Origin: Lentilactobacillus fungorum
Lineage (GTDB): Bacteria; Bacillota; Bacilli; Lactobacillales; Lactobacillaceae
Assembly (NCBI RefSeq): GCF_016860605.1
Contig: NZ_BNJR01000010.1
Span: forward strand, 162,768-226,767
DNA: 64,000 bases
Reading direction: 5' to 3'
Below, one piece after another: positions 59,090 through 64,000 of this stretch (position 1 is the first letter of the stretch; each line of letters opens with the position of its first letter). The notes beneath the pieces were generated by a model. The model searched no databases, was not told where the DNA came from, and saw only the letters and a list, made by a program, of their open reading frames with translations. Position numbers and translations under genes: made by a program.

Positions 59090-60334
59090 CTATTTTCGAA
59101 TTTGACCATTCCCACGAATAATGTATTTAGTGGTGGTTAATTCAGCCAAGCCCATCGGACCACGAGCGTGTAGCTTTTGAGTACTAATCCCAATTTCGGC
59201 ACCAAACCCAAACTCAAAGCCGTCAGTGAACCGAGTAGAGGCGTTGACATAAACGCAGGCGGAATCAATTTGGTTGAGGAATTCCTGGCCGCTTTGATAG
59301 TCGTCTGAGATAATTACTTCAGAATGACCGGTTGAATAGCGATTAATGTGTTCAATGGCGGCTTGCTCATCATCAACGACTTTGACGGCCATAATCAGGT
59401 CATTGTATTCGGTTGACCAGTCGGCTTCGACTGCCGGTTTGATGGTTGCAACAATTTGGCGGCTGCGGTCATCGCCGCGCAATTCAACCCCATGGTCGCT
59501 AAGGGCCTTGGCAATTGGCGGCAAAAGCTTCTCGGCAACATCTTGATGGATGAGTAGTTTTTCTGCAGCGTTGCAGACGGATGGCCGCTGGACTTTGGCG
59601 TTGACAATAATGTCGACGGCCATTTGTGCTTCGGCCGCCTTGTCAACGTAAACGTGGCAATTACCAGCACCCGTTTCAATCACTGGGACGGTGGCGTTCT
59701 TAACGACTGCTTGAATGAGGCCGGCGCCGCCTCTTGGGATGAGGACATCAACGAATTGGTTCAGATGCATCAACTCATTAGCCGTTTCGTGGCTGGTATC
59801 ATGAAGAATCTGGATTGCGTTTTGATCCAAGCCATTTTGTTTAAGGACCGTTCGTAAAATATTGGTGAGAGCGAGGTTGCTGTTAAGCGCTTCTTTTCCA
59901 CCACGTAAGATGACGGCATTGCCGCTTTTAAACGTGAGCGCCGAAGCATCCACGGTTACGTTTGGCCGGGCTTCAAAAATCATGGCAATAACGCCTAGGG
60001 CAACCCGCTTTTTTTCGATCATGAGGCCGGCATCATTTTGCCAACCTTTATCAATATTGCCGATTGGGTCAGGCAGCGTAGCAACCTGACGAAGGCCAGC
60101 AGCCATATCGGCAACCCGTTGTTCAGTTAGTTTAAGCCGGTCGGAGAACTTGGCAGGCATTTGATCGGCGTTTTGGAGATCTTTTTGGTTAGCGGCTAAA
60201 ATATCATCGGTATGGTCAATCAGCGCTTCGGCAAACAGTGTTAGGATGCGATTCTTGGTCACTGTGTCTAACAAACTGAGTTGATAAGCAGCTGTCTTGG
60301 CTTGTTGGCCAATTTGGATTAACGCTTCATTCAT
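59090..60334 (-). CDS. proA: Gamma-glutamyl phosphate reductase
   Basis: A 414-residue aldehyde dehydrogenase-fold enzyme, second step of proline synthesis, making glutamate-5-semialdehyde with NADPH. Catalytic Cys in QRPSVCNAAEKLL; IFEARPNVTVDASALTFKSGNAVILRGGKEA is the cofactor region (core RPNVTVDA); ARGPMGLAELTTTKYI closes the protein. ATG at 60334 has AGGAG upstream, giving an 8-nt overlap with proB. Confidence 0.95.
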   Translation of the reverse strand: MNEALIQIGQQAKTAAYQLSLLDTVTKNRILTLFAEALIDHTDDILAANQKDLQNADQMPAKFSDRLKLTEQRVADMAAGLRQVATLPDPIGNIDKGWQNDAGLMIEKKRVALGVIAMIFEARPNVTVDASALTFKSGNAVILRGGKEALNSNLALTNILRTVLKQNGLDQNAIQILHDTSHETANELMHLNQFVDVLIPRGGAGLIQAVVKNATVPVIETGAGNCHVYVDKAAEAQMAVDIIVNAKVQRPSVCNAAEKLLIHQDVAEKLLPPIAKALSDHGVELRGDDRSRQIVATIKPAVEADWSTEYNDLIMAVKVVDDEQAAIEHINRYSTGHSEVIISDDYQSGQEFLNQIDSACVYVNASTRFTDGFEFGFGAEIGISTQKLHARGPMGLAELTTTKYIIRGNGQIRK

Positions 60335-61142
60335 GAGAAACACACTCCTTTGAAAATAACGTTCCAACGGGTTTACCAGCTAGGATATCAAAAATAATTT
60401 GGGGATCCTGGCCGTTTGCCAGCACCATTTGCCGGTCTTCATCAATCATTCGTTTGGCAGCCAGTAGCTTCGTGCGCATCCCGCCGGTCCCAAATCGGCT
60501 GCCAGAACCGCCAGCGATTGTAAAGTCATCGTCTCCTACATTGGAAACGGTTTGGATTAAATTGGCATCCGCGAATTTCTTCGGGTTGCGATCATAAAAG
60601 CCATCAATATCGGATAAGACAATTAAGAGATCGGCATTCATATGACTGGCAACGATGGCTGAAAGCTGGTCGTTGTCGCCGAAAGTGGTGTGGTGATCTA
60701 ATTCGTCAGTAGCGACCGTATCGTTTTCGTTAACAATTGGGATGACGTTGTCGTTGAGCAAGCAGTTAAACGTATCCATAACGAATTTATTGCTCTTAGG
60801 ATAATCAAAAATATCGTGAGTTAATAAGACTTGGGCAATGTCCGTTAAATAGTGATCAAAGCGTTGCGTAAATAATGTCATTAGTTCTGATTGGCCAATG
60901 GCAGCCAATGCTTGTTGGGCGCCAATTTCGCTTGGCCGCTGTTTAAGATGCATCTTGTTTAAACCAACCCCGATTGCCCCTGAAGAGACCAGAATTAATT
61001 CCTTGCCCTGGTTATTTAAGGCGCTCAATGTATATGCCAGCTGGTCAAAAGTTTCTAGGTTAATGGCGCCATTGGGGTGGATAAGGCTGCTGGTGCCAAC
61101 CTTAATTACAATGCGGTTTGCTTGAATATGTCTACTTGTCAT
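60327..61142 (-). CDS. proB: Glutamate 5-kinase, short form
   Basis: A 271-residue amino-acid kinase, the first step of proline synthesis. RIVIKVGTSSLI binds ATP phosphate, LVSSGAIGVGLN glutamate, IPIVNENDTVATDEL and FGDNDQLSA the catalytic face, and GTGGMRTKLLAAKRM the nucleotide. It lacks the C-terminal PUA domain of E. coli ProB, as many lactobacilli do. ATG at 61142 has AGGTG upstream. Controlled by the T-box leader upstream. Confidence 0.95.
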   Translation of the reverse strand: MTSRHIQANRIVIKVGTSSLIHPNGAINLETFDQLAYTLSALNNQGKELILVSSGAIGVGLNKMHLKQRPSEIGAQQALAAIGQSELMTLFTQRFDHYLTDIAQVLLTHDIFDYPKSNKFVMDTFNCLLNDNVIPIVNENDTVATDELDHHTTFGDNDQLSAIVASHMNADLLIVLSDIDGFYDRNPKKFADANLIQTVSNVGDDDFTIAGGSGSRFGTGGMRTKLLAAKRMIDEDRQMVLANGQDPQIIFDILAGKPVGTLFSKECVSHE

Positions 61143-61164
61143 TATTTTCACCTGAATTTTGTGC

Positions 61165-61385
61165 AAAAAAAGCCTAGCTTCAATCGAGACACCCAGATGG
61201 GCGGTACCATTCTCGTTTGAAGCTAGGCTTCACACTTTTGATTTTATAACGGAAAAATCCGTGTCGAATTAAGACAATTAAGATCGAAGATAGGATTCGT
61301 GTGCTAAAGGCACCTTTCAGCAGTTGGGGCCCTCTCTAAATTGACACTACTTGGTCTTCTAAAACACCGTAATCATATCCTATGA
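61165..61385 (-). ncRNA. T-box leader of proBA, probably proline-specific
   Basis: On the minus strand the antiterminator bulge AATGGTACC lies at 61203-61211, between arms AAGCCTAGCTTCAA and TTGAAGCTAGGC of a terminator ending in seven T residues (61165-61171). Upstream, stem I contains paired AGAAGA/TCTTC, an AGAGAGGGC region and a loop with CCT (61292-61294), a proline codon fitting the genes it controls. Uncharged tRNA-Pro should allow read-through into proB. Confidence 0.85.
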
Positions 61386-61412
61386 AAAATTAATTGTCAA
61401 CTGATTTGGTAA

Positions 61413-62408
61413 CTATTGCTCTAAATCAAGTGCCCCTTCATAGACCCAATATTTTTTGGCGTTGTCGCTGTTGGTAAATCGGATACGATACCAATCGTGG
61501 CCGTTATCTTTGGTGCCGATATCATCAATATAGACTTTCTTGCCAACTTTAGCGCTAACTGAAGACCAAGAATACTTTTTGACGTTAGCCCGGGAGTTTT
61601 TAACGTGGTTATATAATCGGTATGATTTGTAGTTATCTCCTAATAACGCTTGTGAATCAGCTTTTGCATATGACACGTTATCATACGATTTTTTCACGTT
61701 GGATGTAATTGCTCCGTGGGCTGAACCATCACTAGTTGCTAAGTTGTCATAATTGGTTTTAACTAACTGGTAGAACTGGGCAAAGGTGTAGCTGGCACCA
61801 AAGTATTTCTTACCCATTGAAGCATAGTAGTCCTTGGGATCAGTGTGATTGGTGCCGCCAAGGTATTTGGACACAGCCCCATGTGACCAAACGGTGCCTT
61901 TACCGTCATAAGCGGCATCGTTTGGTGTGAGACCGTATTTGTCTAAGATATAGGCAGTATAATAAGCGGCGTTGGCAATTTCGTGGGCAAAGGCAGATTT
62001 ACTATGAACGCGAACCTGTTCAAACTGCACGAACCTGGCGTTGGCAGGATAACCCGCCCCCCAAGCCAAGTAATTAGTGTTAGCGATATTAATGATTCTA
62101 CTTGCGTCAACAAATGTATGTACAAACGCATTCGAGTAGTTTTTCTTCATATAGGCAATCTCATTATAGATTGTTGAATTCGGGTTTGCGGTTTCGTGAA
62201 CGACGACGCCCTCTGGCTTACTGTTACGGTATTTGTTTTTCGGAAACCCGCTCCAAATAGCTGACGTAATGCTGGTGTGGTTAATATTGTTGCTGGCAAT
62301 GTAAGTGTTGACGCTACTGGCGTGGGTTGTGACGCTGTTAACTGAAAATAGGCCAATTGCCGCCAATGACAGCGAGCAGATGGCAGTCAAGATAGTTTGC
62401 TTTTTCAA
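61413..62408 (-). CDS. Secreted N-acetylmuramoyl-L-alanine amidase with SH3-like domain
   Basis: A 331-residue cell-wall hydrolase. Residues 1-31 are a signal peptide (ends THASS). Residues about 45-220 are an amidase-2 domain: GVVVHETANP (zinc His), AFVHTFVD, and WSHGAVSKYLGGTNHTDP with further zinc ligands. A C-terminal SH3-like wall-binding segment (about 240-331, AKVGKKVYIDDIGTKDNG, WYRIRFTN) follows. It probably takes part in wall turnover or autolysis; a prophage origin is not indicated since there is no holin. Monocistronic. Confidence 0.88.
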   Translation of the reverse strand: MKKQTILTAICSLSLAAIGLFSVNSVTTHASSVNTYIASNNINHTSITSAIWSGFPKNKYRNSKPEGVVVHETANPNSTIYNEIAYMKKNYSNAFVHTFVDASRIINIANTNYLAWGAGYPANARFVQFEQVRVHSKSAFAHEIANAAYYTAYILDKYGLTPNDAAYDGKGTVWSHGAVSKYLGGTNHTDPKDYYASMGKKYFGASYTFAQFYQLVKTNYDNLATSDGSAHGAITSNVKKSYDNVSYAKADSQALLGDNYKSYRLYNHVKNSRANVKKYSWSSVSAKVGKKVYIDDIGTKDNGHDWYRIRFTNSDNAKKYWVYEGALDLEQ

Positions 62409-62548
62409 AATGATGTCCCCTTCAGAATGATCAATATTGTTTTGGTAAAACGTTTATTAGTTAAAGTTAGTTCATATATTATATATTTACATTGTTAATT
62501 GCTACGAGTGTTAATATAAACGATTACTACTATAGAATTCAAGTCAAT

Positions 62549-62592
62549 AAAAACCCCATCAAGCGCGATTTAACGCACCCTGATGGGGTTTG
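62549..62592 (-). terminator. Terminator of perR
   Basis: On the minus strand AACCCCATCAGG and the matching TTGATGGGGTTTTT form the stem, about 95 nt after the perR stop. Confidence 0.8.
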
Positions 62593-62686
62593 CGATACTT
62601 ATTATCAATCATATTAAGAGTTGTTGACAAAATTGCGAGAAACAGCGTCAATCCGTTGGTATGATACGGATTACCCCTTGTAATAA

Positions 62687-63163
62687 TTAATCTTTTTTAA
62701 GATTGGCAATGTGTAGTTTCTGCTGGCATTCGGGGCAGATACCGGAAACTTCAAGCTGGGTTCCCGTTATGAGAAACCCCGTTTTTTCTCTGGTGGTTGC
62801 CTGAACATGTTGCACAAGCGCTGGATAATCATCATCGAAAATATCGATAATTTTACCGCAATTTTCACAAATCGCATGATAGTGGGGGAACCCAAAAAAG
62901 TCATAGCGGATGCCGCCGTCGTTGTTAGGAAGTTCAATGACGAGCCCATTATCGACTAGCAACCTGAGAGTATTATAAATGGTTGCCACGCTTAAATTGG
63001 GCAACTTAGCTTCGATCCCATCGCGAATCGTTTCAACCGAGGGGTGGTTATGATGCGTGATTAAATATTCCAGGATGATTTCTCGCTGTGGCGTAATTCG
63101 AATTCCCTGTTTTTTGAGGCGGGCCAATGAATGTTTTAAAGTGGTATTAGTTGTAGCGGGCAT
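62687..63163 (-). CDS. perR: Peroxide-responsive Fur-family repressor PerR
   Basis: A 158-residue Fur-family regulator. Winged helix (RITPQREIILEYL, HPSVETI, LSVATIYNTLRLL) plus dimer domain. Ligands of the regulatory metal of PerR can be matched: His of HPS, Asp of RYDF, His-x-His of PHYHAIC and an Asp after GKIID; two CxxC pairs (CENC, CPEC) hold the structural zinc. Oxidation of these His residues by peroxide releases DNA. ATG at 63163 follows AGGAGG. A PerR box upstream supports PerR rather than Fur or Zur. Confidence 0.85.
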   Translation of the reverse strand: MPATTNTTLKHSLARLKKQGIRITPQREIILEYLITHHNHPSVETIRDGIEAKLPNLSVATIYNTLRLLVDNGLVIELPNNDGGIRYDFFGFPHYHAICENCGKIIDIFDDDYPALVQHVQATTREKTGFLITGTQLEVSGICPECQQKLHIANLKKD

Positions 63164-63284
63164 AAGTTGCCTCCTTATCAATCACAAGTTAGCGGGATAG
63201 CTGACAAATTTAATTAGTGATACGACTTATTTTAAGTGCATAAAAACCGTTTGCCAAGGATAAGTATTAATCGTAACCTTTACT

Positions 63285-63299
63285 TTAGAATCATTCTAA
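63285..63299. promoter_or_regulatory. PerR box upstream of perR
   Basis: TTAGAATCATTCTAA matches the 15-bp PerR consensus TTAnAATnATTnTAA at every fixed position and is a perfect 7-1-7 palindrome. It lies 121 nt before the perR start, indicating autoregulation. Confidence 0.8.
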
Positions 63300-63388
63300 T
63301 ATGTTTTGACGAATTATTCAATAATAAGCTCGCCACAATGAATTAATTAAGGTAATAATTAAAATCAATTTAAACTAACTGGCATAGC

Positions 63389-63880
63389 TCATAATTTTAT
63401 GATAAAAGTTAATGGTGCAGACTGAGAAAATCCTTTTGAAATTAATGAATCGATAACCTGATTGTTTTGCTTGGTTAATTGAATTTGAAGACGCTCAAAA
63501 TCAAAATGATCGCTCACGAACTGACGAGCCCGTTCAACGACTTCCCCGATTGAATTCGCGGCGACTTGAGTAACGATGAAATCCAAGTTACCAATGCCAC
63601 TATTATTTTGAAATCCAGAGATAGTGACAATTCCAATAAAAATTTGTGAACGAGAATCAGTAATCCCCCACGTGAGTTCAGTGCCGTTCATGACTTTTTG
63701 CATCACCCGGTTGACACGTTTAACCGTCTCTAAGATTGCGGTCGGCAGTTGTTCGGCCTTGACGGTTGTCACGACAGGCTGGCTGAATAGGTCGTCGATT
63801 TGTTTAACGGGTGTTTGGGTTAACCAATCGAGGGTGTAGTGGGCTGTTAAGACGGGATGAAATTTTTCAAATGAAGTCAT
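63389..63880 (-). CDS. Divergent GNAT-like acetyltransferase or hypothetical protein
   Basis: A 163-residue soluble protein. The pattern LTWGITDSRSQIFIGIVTISGF, an amphipathic helix, and FERLQIQLTKQNNQVIDSLISKGF resembles RimJ/RimL-type GNAT proteins (strand pair, then N-x-x-S-x-x-x-x-x-K-x-G-F), but the Q/R-x-x-G-x-G/A loop is replaced by NSIGEVVERA. Acetyl-CoA binding is therefore doubtful. ATG at 63880 with AAAGG upstream is favoured over the TTG at 63889. Confidence 0.6.
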   Translation of the reverse strand: MTSFEKFHPVLTAHYTLDWLTQTPVKQIDDLFSQPVVTTVKAEQLPTAILETVKRVNRVMQKVMNGTELTWGITDSRSQIFIGIVTISGFQNNSGIGNLDFIVTQVAANSIGEVVERARQFVSDHFDFERLQIQLTKQNNQVIDSLISKGFSQSAPLTFIIKL

Positions 63881-64000
63881 TGATAACAATCCTTTCGTGA
63901 AAAAACTTTCAAAGTGTTTTGGTTGCGCTTTATCTGTGGCATAATGAAGGTGTACTTTTTAGGGCGGCTAGGCTGGGTGGAAGTTGTAGGTTTGGGCGGT

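Noticed and set aside
61413..62408. Prophage endolysin
   Set aside because: Has a signal peptide and stands alone without holin or phage genes.

Overview
The window reads as a chromosome segment of a low-to-moderate GC Gram-positive bacterium of the family Lactobacillaceae, most likely a heterofermentative species near Lentilactobacillus (buchneri group). This is inferred from strong AGGAGG ribosome binding sites with frequent TTG starts, a ClpL-type chaperone, a perfect CIRCE element, PepO, a short ProB without PUA domain, a PerR box, cre sites and SH3-like secreted proteins. No rRNA, tRNA, CRISPR array, prophage or intact insertion sequence was found. The species call is an inference and no search was run.

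Layout. 1-2408: three tandem paralogous secreted proteins, the last cut by the left edge. 2.7-9.7 kb: cold shock protein, ClpL with an elaborate upstream region (CIRCE and a perfect palindrome), OsmC, an XRE regulator with a BcrA-type ABC exporter, and an NAD(P)H oxidoreductase with a small coupled gene. 9.9-11.1 kb: ThiD/PdxK kinase and a 40-residue basic protein. 11.5-19.8 kb: the main accessory island, visibly AT-richer than its flanks. 19.8-21.1 kb: decayed DNA with an orphan terminator and a frameshifted HigA-like antitoxin. 21.1-34.3 kb: NhaP, KtrAB, a cytosine deaminase family enzyme, RNase HI, a beta-phosphoglucomutase-like protein with altered active-site residues, Mpg and other housekeeping genes, interspersed with a family of about 120-bp palindromic repeats. 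34.3-37.7 kb: Map, small genes, two tandem SdpI-like proteins and a TMEM175 channel. 38-43.7 kb: divergent arabinofuranosidase/MFS and alpha-galactosidase units sharing cre sites and a putative operator. 43.8-64 kb: PepO, PPK2, an ABC-LytTR-DUF3021 operon, RarA, a macrodomain protein, AzlCD, a CzrA-like repressor with a cation transporter, thioesterase, UspA, YibE/F proteins, T-box-controlled proBA, an amidase, and PerR.

The most interesting system is the 11.5-19.8 kb island. On the minus strand, a 21-codon gene (19655-19720) ending in TAWWIVV is followed by a terminator-like hairpin and then by an MccB-like ThiF/E1 adenylyltransferase with an extra N-terminal domain, an M50-type HEIMH membrane protease, two ABC transporter pairs and a CPBP (CAAX-type) membrane protease. 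The genes overlap or abut, as in one operon. Converging on it is a LytTR response regulator with an AgrC/PlnB-type histidine kinase. Together these look like a peptide-modification (RiPP) locus with precursor, modifying enzyme, processing, export or immunity, and quorum-sensing-type control. The precursor is too short for ordinary ORF calling. An 11-bp tandem duplication at the end of the kinase gene appears to have frameshifted the protease gene.

The repeats share a constant loop core but have arm sequences that change together so that pairing is kept, which argues for structure being conserved or copied as a hairpin. Several regulatory elements can be assigned to targets: HrcA (CIRCE) to clpL, CcpA (cre) to the sugar genes, a CzrA-type operator to the arsR-family gene, a proline T-box to proBA, and a 15-bp PerR box to perR.
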